Source of the DNA: Desulfomonile sp.
Lineage (GTDB): Bacteria > Desulfobacterota > Desulfomonilia > Desulfomonilales > Desulfomonilaceae
Assembly: GCA_020216785.1 (NCBI GenBank)
Contig: JAIWNO010000052.1
Span: forward strand, 1-10,000
Direction: 5' to 3'
Length of the DNA stretch: 10,000 nt
Below, in pieces: positions 1-5,689 of the stretch (the stretch's first letter is position 1; the number at the start of each line of letters is the position of its first letter). The position numbers and the translations under genes are program-made. Under the pieces are notes generated by a model, which made no database searches, was not told the DNA's origin, and worked only from the letters and a program-made list of their open reading frames with translations.

Positions 1-860
1 ATGTGGAGGATGCTCTCAGCAAAGGCCGCACCATTGGCCTTGTCGGTTCTGATCTCGCAAGCCATCCTCAGCTGGAGGAGATACTCGCCTTCATTGTAGA
101 ACGGGGCGGGAGGTTTTCCTTGTCTTCCATACGGCCTGAAGGTCTTACTCCGGAAGTGATCGCTCTCATGGTACGCAGCGGTCAGAAGACGGCCACGCTT
201 GCGCCCGAAGTGGCTTCCGATCGGCTTAAGAAGGTCGTGGGCAAGGAGGTCCCTTCCGAGAGCTTCCTTGCGCTCATCGAGCGGCTGGTCACCGCGGGCG
301 TTCCCAATGTGCGTTTCTATTTTATGATCGGTCTTCCCACAGAAACCGATGACGACGTCAGGGCGATTGTCGAATTCATTCTCCGCGCACGAGAAGTTTT
401 CGTGAATACGTCACGAGCCAAGCGCCGGATCGGACGCTTATCCGTGCAGACCAATCCCTTCGTTCCCAAACCGTGGACCCCATTCCAGTGGGCCCCTATG
501 GCCGAGCTTTCAAAACTGGAAGCTCGGGCGGCGCTCCTGAAAGCAGGATTGAAGCGCGCTGGAGATGTGACCTTGCGCATCGAATCTCCGCGGGAAGCCC
601 TTGTCCAGGCGGTAATCTCGCGCGGAGACCGAAGGCTCGCGGCCGCTCTCCTCGATGCGGCTTCCAGACCCGGCGCGCTGCTCCACAGCCTCAAAAAAGA
701 GCCCCCAGGTATGGAGTTCTACGTGCTGCGGGAACGCAATCCGGATGAAACCTTTCCTTGGGACATTGTGAGTCACGGCGTGTCGAGAAAGGCCTTGCGG
801 AAGCTCTACGAAGGCGCGCTCAAGGCAGGAATGGAAGGGGGAATAGAGGATTCCCGGTAA
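1..860 (+). CDS. Radical SAM enzyme, C-terminal part (5' end outside window)
   Basis: The frame is open from the window edge (first full codon at base 3) to TAA at 858-860, giving 285 visible residues; the real start and the CxxxCxxC iron-sulfur motif must lie upstream. What is visible is the second half of a radical SAM TIM barrel: a strand 'GLVGSDL' (about residues 12-18), 'SLSSIRPEGLTPE' (39-51), 'TLAPEVASDRL' (65-75), the 'YFMIGLPTET' strand (about 106-115) and 'NPFVPKPWTPFQW' (151-163). These are characteristic of B12-binding or stand-alone radical SAM oxidoreductases of the YgiQ/TIGR03960-like group. The tail 'FPWDIVSHGVSRKALRKLYEGAL' type ending, near residues 250-272, is also common in that group. 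Such enzymes cleave S-adenosylmethionine to start radical chemistry; the substrate cannot be told here. It converges on the diguanylate cyclase gene with a 67-bp gap. Family call firm, function open. Confidence 0.88.
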   Translation, partial: VEDALSKGRTIGLVGSDLASHPQLEEILAFIVERGGRFSLSSIRPEGLTPEVIALMVRSGQKTATLAPEVASDRLKKVVGKEVPSESFLALIERLVTAGVPNVRFYFMIGLPTETDDDVRAIVEFILRAREVFVNTSRAKRRIGRLSVQTNPFVPKPWTPFQWAPMAELSKLEARAALLKAGLKRAGDVTLRIESPREALVQAVISRGDRRLAAALLDAASRPGALLHSLKKEPPGMEFYVLRERNPDETFPWDIVSHGVSRKALRKLYEGALKAGMEGGIEDSR

Positions 861-927
861 CCGTTGATACCGATGCGTTGTCAAGACAGTAACATGCCCC
901 TACACTGGACCCACGAACAGGTTCCCC

Positions 928-1851
928 TCACGCCGGATTGGTAAAATCGGACGTGACTTGGTTACGACCATGGAGTTTGCTCTCGTACATCAACATATCC
1001 GCACGGTTCACGAGGCTCTCCACCGTATCGTCGGATCGCGCGAGCGTAGCCCCCAGCGAAATAGTGACACGACACGGTCCTGCTTCAGTCAGGATCGGCG
1101 ACTGCTCGACGAGCAGGCGGATCTTGTTTCCGACCACTTCAAGCTGATCCGGGGCCAGTTGCAGAATGATAGCGAGGAACTCCTCTCCGCCCCACCGAAA
1201 TACCATGTCTGAAGCACGCAGGCTGTTTGCGATGGTCCGGCCCACCGTCTGGAGCACCACGTCACCTACGTCGTGCCCGTAGGTATCGTTGATCTCCTTG
1301 AAATGGTCCACATCCATAAAAAAAACACCGAATGAGAACCCGTACCGTTCCATCTCCACGAGACAGCGCTCGAGGTTGATCTCCCCATAGCCCCGATTTC
1401 CCAGGCCGGTGAGCGGGTCGTGAAGGGCCATTTCTTGCGCTTCCCTGATTCCCTGAACGGCCTCTCTCATCTGGCGGTTATCCGTGAACAGATGTGCGGT
1501 TCCCGCAAACTCGCCTTCGGCATTTCGCAGCGCAATGATCTTTGTGGACACAGGTAAACGGTGTCCCTTTTTGTGGCGGATGAACAGCTCACCTTGCCAT
1601 ATGTCGCTTTCGGCTGATCGGAGCGCGTTCAAGGGACACGAACCGCCGGCACACATTGTGGTGCCGTTCGGGTCCATGTGCATGAGAAGGTTCTCTTCGC
1701 AAAGGGCGCCGACGACCTCTCCGGGCGAAAACCCGGTTATCTTTTCCGCTGTCCGATTCCAGTAGACAATTTCCCCGTGAGGACCCACGACAAAAAGGCC
1801 TTCATAAAGGTTGTCCATCAGCATTTTGTTGAGATCGTCGAACATTTGCAC
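928..1851 (-). CDS. PAS-GGDEF diguanylate cyclase
   Basis: A 307-residue, apparently cytoplasmic protein with no membrane segment. Residues about 8-125 form a PAS sensor domain ('GLFVVGPHGEIVYWNRTAEKITG' region, 18-40); residues about 141-300 form a GGDEF domain that makes cyclic di-GMP from two GTP. Visible motifs are DPLTGLGNR (145-153), the metal-site strand FFMDVDHFK (177-185), the active-site loop GGEEF (221-225), and RASD (212-215), exactly five residues before GGEEF, where the RxxD product-inhibition site lies. The enzyme should therefore be active and feedback-inhibited. The PAS domain holds three cysteines (C51, C67, C72) in a CPL-containing loop, possibly a redox or metal sensing element. 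The start is taken as GTG at 1851 because GGAG sits 7 bases before it; ATG at 1845 is the alternative. It follows the PilZ gene by 36 bp, so the two are probably cotranscribed. Confidence 0.95.
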   Translation of the reverse strand: MQMFDDLNKMLMDNLYEGLFVVGPHGEIVYWNRTAEKITGFSPGEVVGALCEENLLMHMDPNGTTMCAGGSCPLNALRSAESDIWQGELFIRHKKGHRLPVSTKIIALRNAEGEFAGTAHLFTDNRQMREAVQGIREAQEMALHDPLTGLGNRGYGEINLERCLVEMERYGFSFGVFFMDVDHFKEINDTYGHDVGDVVLQTVGRTIANSLRASDMVFRWGGEEFLAIILQLAPDQLEVVGNKIRLLVEQSPILTEAGPCRVTISLGATLARSDDTVESLVNRADMLMYESKLHGRNQVTSDFTNPA

Positions 1852-1887
1852 GTGTGCGCTCCATGTTGCGGCGTAGCCGTCGGTCCG

Positions 1888-2421
1888 TCACGCGTGGAGC
1901 GTGAGCGACTGAATCAACCTCCTCAATTCCCTGAGGTTCCCCTTGGAAACCCTGATTATCTGGAATCCGCCAATGGGCTGCATGAGGTCCTCATCGTATT
2001 TTATCCAGCGGCATTGCGCCCGGAAGACGATGGGCTCGATTTGAAAGAACTGGTCCGCTGGGATCATAAAAGCTCTGCTCTCGCCCTCAACGGCGTCGAT
2101 ACCGATTATGCCCAGCCCGTTGTGCGAAATGTCGCGGACCGCGCCGGTAATGCCGGTCCGTTCGGTGTCAATCACGGGCAGAGGGAAATCCAAGGAGTGA
2201 CGCTGCAGCAATCTCAGACCTTCTACACCGATGGTGCTGTCATAATCGGATAACCGCCCAAAAAGCTCTTCGGGCTTGAGCGCCCCTGCATCCACCAGCT
2301 TGGTGAACGCGCTTTGCAGCCCCAGCGCAGTCAGCTTGTACTTGCCCATGAGCTGGGAATCGGTCAGGCCCGCCCGGATGTCCTGAATGAAATCCCTTGC
2401 ACTGATTTTACGTTGTGACAT
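1888..2421 (-). CDS. PilZ-domain protein (probable c-di-GMP receptor)
   Basis: A 177-residue soluble protein. Residues about 5-50 form a helical region with 'DIRAGLTDSQLMGKYKL' (14-30) and 'LVDAGAL' (42-48), a small helix-turn-helix-like module seen in many deltaproteobacterial signalling proteins. Residues about 80-170 look like a PilZ domain: DISHNG (97-102) fits the D/NxSxxG c-di-GMP binding motif, followed by beta strands ending in 'CRWIKY' and 'GGFQII'. The usual RxxxR motif ahead of it is not clear (only R88 and R96 are near), so ligand binding is likely but not certain. The frame is open to an ATG at 2547, but I chose ATG 2421: the conserved module begins there, GGTGGG stands about 7 bases before it, and the extra 42 codons would be read from an extragenic palindromic repeat. 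The diguanylate cyclase gene lies 36 bp downstream on the same strand. Confidence 0.85.
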   Translation of the reverse strand: MSQRKISARDFIQDIRAGLTDSQLMGKYKLTALGLQSAFTKLVDAGALKPEELFGRLSDYDSTIGVEGLRLLQRHSLDFPLPVIDTERTGITGAVRDISHNGLGIIGIDAVEGESRAFMIPADQFFQIEPIVFRAQCRWIKYDEDLMQPIGGFQIIRVSKGNLRELRRLIQSLTLHA

Positions 2422-2671
2422 GGTCAGTCCCACCAAATGCTTGGACGCGGACCCCAGCGATTGCCGCCAATAACGTCCATTTGCGCCGGAGACGGGTAAT
2501 CCAAATGGAGTGCGTCGTTCCCGCGAGAGCGGGACCCGGAAATCCATCCGGATTCCTGCTTTCGCAGGAATGACGGGAGTTCGCCATTCGAATCAGACGA
2601 TAATTTTGGCAACTGGTATATCACAAGCCAAGCCATCATTGTAGGTTGCAACACGCGATCATTTCGCGTTT
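2422..2671. other. Non-coding region with palindromic repeat
   Basis: 250 bp between the end of the MBL-fold hydrolase gene and the start of the PilZ gene, both leftward. No plausible gene is present; reading frames across it give low-complexity peptides of the 'FLRKQES' sort that are typical of translated extragenic repeats. It holds the repeat at 2513-2575 and a small inverted repeat at 2653-2669 (6-bp stem, 5-base loop) just past the hydrolase stop. The promoter of the PilZ-cyclase pair should lie here, but I see no convincing -35/-10 pair. Confidence 0.6.
2513..2575. repeat. Extragenic palindromic repeat with two hairpins
   Basis: The 63-bp element begins 'cgtcgttcccgcgagagc' and ends 'gctttcgcaggaatgacg'. 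Its outer arms pair (8 of 9 bases), and each half also folds on itself: 'tcccgc-gaga-gcggga' on the left and 'attcctgc-tttc-gcaggaat' (2552-2571, 8-bp stem) on the right, with a smaller aatcc/ggatt pairing in the centre. This matches, from memory, the widespread 'cattcccgcgaaagcgggaat' family of dispersed repeats in proteobacterial genomes. It may act as a small non-autonomous mobile element or as RNA structure upstream of the PilZ gene. Confidence 0.8.
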
Positions 2672-3595
2672 TCATGGTTTCACCGTAGTAAAGAGCAAGC
2701 CGTCTTTCCGCTTGACAATCCCCCGGCCAAGGAAGTCACCCATAATGTCGTCGAACTTGCGCCGATACTCACAGTTGAAGTAGTGCGCTACGGTCTCCTC
2801 AAACCACGGTGTTGACATAAGATAGTCGAAGAAATCCGCTTCGCTGACGGAGCGTTTCATCATGAGTGTGTACACGATGATCTTCTTAAGCAGGTCATTG
2901 CCGATTCGCTTGCGATTGCCGAGAAAGCTGAGGAGCCGTTTTCTTGTCTTGGAAACCGCGGAGTGCATATCTTTAAACGGTCTCCCGTGACCGGGATACA
3001 CAATCCGCACCTCGAGGGAGTCCAGGAGCGCCAGCGAATCCAACCACGAAAACGCCGCCCGGCCCCCTTCCACTCGCTCCGTGATGACGGCCATGTCGTT
3101 TTCCCATAGGGTGTCCGAAGAAATGAGCGCCTTTTGCCGCCTTTCATAAAGCACGATGCCGTCGGAGGCATGTCCGGGTGTATAGATTACTTCGAACCGG
3201 TGCGGCCCGATCTCCAGCATGTCGCCGTGGTCCAACGATCGTGTGCACGTGAAGAAGTCCGCGTCCTGGCAGTAATAACGCCACCATGTGGACCAGTCGT
3301 CTTTTGAGTCGATGAAGTGCTTGCCGATCCGGTGCATTGCCACGTCGCAGCCGGAAAGCTCCTGGATCGCGCGGTTGCCGCCCACATGATCGCAATGGGA
3401 ATGCGTGTTGACGATGAGCCGCACCCGCGAAAGCTCCACACCCAGACCTCGCAGGGCCAGCTCCGTATCGGCAAAATCCGTCTTGTACGCGGTGTCGATC
3501 AGGATCGGTTCATCCGACCGGTACACAAAATGGTTCCCATTGAGGTACCCCCGTTCGATAAAGAACAGGTTTTCCATGACTTCCAACGCTTTCAT
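2672..3595 (-). CDS. Metallo-beta-lactamase-fold hydrolase
   Basis: A 307-residue soluble protein of the MBL superfamily. The metal-binding residues are complete: HSHCDH (H65, H67, D69, H70), GH at H142, D161 in 'SSDTLW', and H203 in 'YPGHGRPF', so a dinuclear zinc or iron site is expected. The C-terminal 80 residues or so (about 225-307) look like the winged-helix extension found in LACTB2-like and related hydrolases. Substrate is not evident; such proteins hydrolyse thioesters, lactones, phosphodiesters or nucleic acids. The open frame runs back to a GTG at 3850, but ATG 3595 is chosen because GGGAG lies 8 bases before it and the fold's first strand ('MENLFFIERG') begins right there; the 85 additional codons resemble no protein segment. 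The gene is divergent from the fatty acid hydroxylase gene, sharing a 295-bp intergenic region. Confidence 0.9.
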   Translation of the reverse strand: MKALEVMENLFFIERGYLNGNHFVYRSDEPILIDTAYKTDFADTELALRGLGVELSRVRLIVNTHSHCDHVGGNRAIQELSGCDVAMHRIGKHFIDSKDDWSTWWRYYCQDADFFTCTRSLDHGDMLEIGPHRFEVIYTPGHASDGIVLYERRQKALISSDTLWENDMAVITERVEGGRAAFSWLDSLALLDSLEVRIVYPGHGRPFKDMHSAVSKTRKRLLSFLGNRKRIGNDLLKKIIVYTLMMKRSVSEADFFDYLMSTPWFEETVAHYFNCEYRRKFDDIMGDFLGRGIVKRKDGLLFTTVKP

Positions 3596-3821
3596 GATCC
3601 GCTCCCGGGATTCGTGGAGACGGGGGTGTTCCTCGGCTCTCTCGAACAGAATTGCTTCAATTGGGTGATTTCCGCAAGAGGGGCGGCACTGTCGGAGGAG
3701 CCGCAGCGGCACCCACCATGAAGCCCGGGACGGTCGGAGAGAATCCGCGATCGAACTTATGAAATGGCCTGCTAAGCCATAGAAGCCGCCGTCAACGGTT
3801 GCAAAAACGTCACTGTAGAGC

Positions 3822-3850
3822 TTGACACGTCCGGACGTTGCTCGTATCAC
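3822..3850 (+). promoter_or_regulatory. Sigma70-type promoter for the hydroxylase-LysR pair
   Basis: The -35 box TTGACA (3822-3827) is a perfect consensus match, the spacer is 17 bases, and the -10 box TATCAC (3845-3850) matches four of six consensus bases. Transcription would start near 3857, leaving a leader of about 34 bases before ATG 3891, which has a TTGAGG element 10 bases ahead of it. Location and orientation fit the downstream gene. Confidence 0.6.
3827..3838. promoter_or_regulatory. 12-bp perfect palindrome in promoter spacer, candidate operator
   Basis: The sequence acgtccggacgt reads the same on both strands and lies between the -35 and -10 boxes, overlapping the last base of the -35. 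A protein bound there would block RNA polymerase. It does not have the T-N11-A form of a classical LysR site, so the neighbouring LysR protein is not an obvious match for it. Confidence 0.45.
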
Positions 3851-3890
3851 CTATGACAGCTGGGTATAGACCTGTTGAGGCCCTTTCACC

Positions 3891-4742
3891 ATGACCGAAT
3901 TCGTCGTGAGCCACGAACCTGTCACGCGGCTGGCATTCTTCGTGGGCATCTTCTTCGTAGTGGCTCTTGGTGAGCTTGTTTCGCCTCGACGACGGCTCAC
4001 GACCTCTAAAGTCTCCCGCTGGATCGCCAACATTGGTATCGTCTCCATTAACGCGGTTGCGGTGCGGCTGGTCTTCGGCGGTGCGGCCGTAGGGTCGGCC
4101 CTGTGGATAGCCGGGCGCGGTTGGGGGTTTTTCAATATCGCCGCGTTCCCCTACTGGGCCGCGGTGCTGTTGTCTGTAATATTCCTCGATTTCGTCATTT
4201 ACTTTCAGCACGTCATGTTCCATGCGGTTCCAGCGCTGTGGCGCCTTCACATGATGCACCACGCGGACTTGGATTTTGACGTGACCACGGGCACCCGGTT
4301 TCATCCCATAGAGATCCTCTTGTCTATGCTCATCAAGATAGCCGCGGTGGTCGTTATCGGAGCACCTGCGCTCGGAGTGATCATCTTCGAGGTGCTGCTC
4401 AACGGGACCTCGATGTTCAACCACGGCAACCTCAGGCTGCCCATAGCCCTCGATCGCGTTTTGCGGCTGTTTGTCGTGACCCCGGACATGCATCGGGTCC
4501 ATCATTCGGTCATTCCTACCGAAACCAACAGCAATTTTGGATTTAATCTCCCGTGGTGGGACCGCCTCATGGGCACGTATCGACCACAACCGCGCGGAGG
4601 ACACGAAGGGATGACCATCGGGTTGAATCAATTCCGCGACCCGTCGCGATTGACATTGCCGTGGCTGCTGATTCTACCGTTCGTGGGGGCTGTCGGGAAT
4701 TATCCGATCAATCGCCGAGGCGCCGGCTCGCTTGATTCATGA
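3891..4742 (+). CDS. Fatty acid hydroxylase / sterol desaturase family membrane protein
   Basis: A 283-residue membrane protein with hydrophobic segments near residues 11-30, 46-75, 86-106, 142-170 and 256-270. The histidine clusters of the non-haem di-iron family are all present: HxxxH (107-111), HxxHH (120-124), FHP (137-139), FNHGN (177-181) and HxxHH (201-205). Family members use O2 and electrons from a redox partner to hydroxylate or desaturate lipids such as sterols, carotenoids, fatty acids or alkylglycerols; nothing here reveals which. An O2-using enzyme is notable if the host is anaerobic. It ends with TGA at 4740-4742, 32 bp before a LysR-type regulator on the same strand, so the two probably form one transcript from the promoter at 3822-3850. 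Confidence 0.93.
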   Translation: MTEFVVSHEPVTRLAFFVGIFFVVALGELVSPRRRLTTSKVSRWIANIGIVSINAVAVRLVFGGAAVGSALWIAGRGWGFFNIAAFPYWAAVLLSVIFLDFVIYFQHVMFHAVPALWRLHMMHHADLDFDVTTGTRFHPIEILLSMLIKIAAVVVIGAPALGVIIFEVLLNGTSMFNHGNLRLPIALDRVLRLFVVTPDMHRVHHSVIPTETNSNFGFNLPWWDRLMGTYRPQPRGGHEGMTIGLNQFRDPSRLTLPWLLILPFVGAVGNYPINRRGAGSLDS

Positions 4743-4774
4743 GCGCGGACCGCGCCATTCCGGAGAAATAAATC

Positions 4775-5677
4775 ATGGAAATGCGACGAATCGAGATCTT
4801 CTGCAAGGTCGTCGAGCTGGGCAGCTTCACCAGGGCGGCAGAAGCGCTCCTCATCTCGCAGCCGACGGTGAGCGAGCATATTCGGGGCCTTGAGGACGCG
4901 CTGGGCGAGAGGCTCCTGGACCGCCTCGGCCGAGAAGTGCTCCCCACACCGGCAGGCCGGCTTTTCTACACCTACGCGCGGAACATCGTGCAAACGAGAC
5001 AGGAAGCAATCCAGGCCCTGGAGCTTTTCAAGGGAAATCTGGCCGGACATCTTGTGTTGGGAGCGAGCACGATTCCGGGAACATATTTACTTCCGACAGT
5101 TGCCGGCAGCTTCAAGGTCGCGCACCCGGCGGTTCAGATCACCATCAGGATTGCGGACAGCGCGGAAATCGGCGAGGAGGTTGTCAAGGGGGAAGTTGAG
5201 GTAGGCGTGGTGGGCTCGCTTCTGAACGAGCGCCGGTTGACATTCGAAGAGCTTTTTTCAGACGAGCTGGTGCTGGCTGTTCCTCATGGTCACGCATGGT
5301 CCGGGCGTGCGAGCGTCAAACTGGAGGAACTGGGAAACGAGCCGTTCATTCTCCGGGAGCGCGGGTCGGGCACGCGCGCGGTGATGTGCCGCATCCTCGA
5401 GGAGCATGGACTTGACCCGTCCCGACTGCACGTAGTCGCCGAGATGGGAAGCACCGAAGCCGTTCGGCAGGGAATTAAAGCGGGGATTGGCGTGTCGATA
5501 CTTTCGCGCTATGCTGTGATGGAAGATTGTGAGCACGGACTCCTGTCGTGCGCGCGAATCGAAGATGTGCGTTTCATTCGGCCGCTCTATCTCATCCAAC
5601 GTAAAGGTCGGCAGGAGTCCCCCCTTTGCCGGGCATTCACAGCGCATCTACGCGAGAAAGCGGCTGCGTCGGCATGA
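4775..5677 (+). CDS. LysR-family transcriptional regulator
   Basis: A 300-residue protein of standard LysR length. Residues 1-62 form the winged helix-turn-helix ('SFTRAAEALLISQPTVSEHI' at 17-36), then a linker helix to about 88, then a periplasmic-binding-like effector domain (about 90-295) opening with 'STIPGTYLLP' (98-107), a pattern seen in CysB/CysL-like members and in the group annotated as selenium-metabolism-associated LysR regulators. That subgroup suggestion is from memory and weak. CGGAG stands 9 bases before ATG 4775, supporting this start over the ATG two codons later. The usual LysR layout is divergent from the target; here the gene follows the fatty acid hydroxylase gene in the same direction, so it may regulate its own operon through the upstream promoter or act elsewhere. 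It converges with the glycosyltransferase gene, with only 12 bp between the stops and no visible terminator. Confidence 0.93.
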   Translation: MEMRRIEIFCKVVELGSFTRAAEALLISQPTVSEHIRGLEDALGERLLDRLGREVLPTPAGRLFYTYARNIVQTRQEAIQALELFKGNLAGHLVLGASTIPGTYLLPTVAGSFKVAHPAVQITIRIADSAEIGEEVVKGEVEVGVVGSLLNERRLTFEELFSDELVLAVPHGHAWSGRASVKLEELGNEPFILRERGSGTRAVMCRILEEHGLDPSRLHVVAEMGSTEAVRQGIKAGIGVSILSRYAVMEDCEHGLLSCARIEDVRFIRPLYLIQRKGRQESPLCRAFTAHLREKAAASA

Positions 5678-5689
5678 GCCCCGGTCATA

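Larger units (their letters stand above)
3596..3890. other. Divergent intergenic region
   Basis: 295 bp between the two divergent starts. It contains the rightward promoter and palindrome described separately (3822-3850). The rest, about 3600-3815, is GC-rich; I looked for a riboswitch or leader RNA ahead of the MBL gene and could not match one, though a long untranslated leader is possible. A small inverted repeat (atggc/gccat, about 3763-3779) is present. No separate gene is supported. Confidence 0.5.

Noticed and set aside
1678..2253. 191-residue rightward reading frame over the cyclase and PilZ genes
   Set aside because: It spans two clear genes on the opposite strand and shows no motif.
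2422..2547. 42-codon N-terminal extension of the PilZ protein from ATG 2547
   Set aside because: It is read from the palindromic repeat and intergenic DNA; the conserved N-terminal module starts at ATG 2421.
2653..2669. Hairpin acgcga-tcatt-tcgcgt as a terminator of the MBL gene
   Set aside because: On the minus strand no T-run follows; the Ts lie on the other side, and the stem is only 6 bp.
3600..3815. Riboswitch (cobalamin- or glycine-like) in the MBL leader
   Set aside because: Short matches such as 'ggagagaatcc' occur, but the conserved core elements and pairing of either class could not be assembled.
3596..3850. 85-codon in-frame N-terminal extension of the MBL-fold hydrolase from GTG 3850
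   Set aside because: It resembles no domain, overlaps the opposing promoter, and ATG 3595 has a good Shine-Dalgarno sequence right where the fold begins.
3810..4631. 273-residue leftward reading frame opposite the fatty acid hydroxylase gene
   Set aside because: Its composition is the complement of a real gene (rich in R, H, D, P), while the other strand has a complete His-box protein.
5678..5689. Bidirectional terminator between the convergent LysR and GT4 genes
   Set aside because: Only 12 bp separate the stops and no stem-loop is visible across them.
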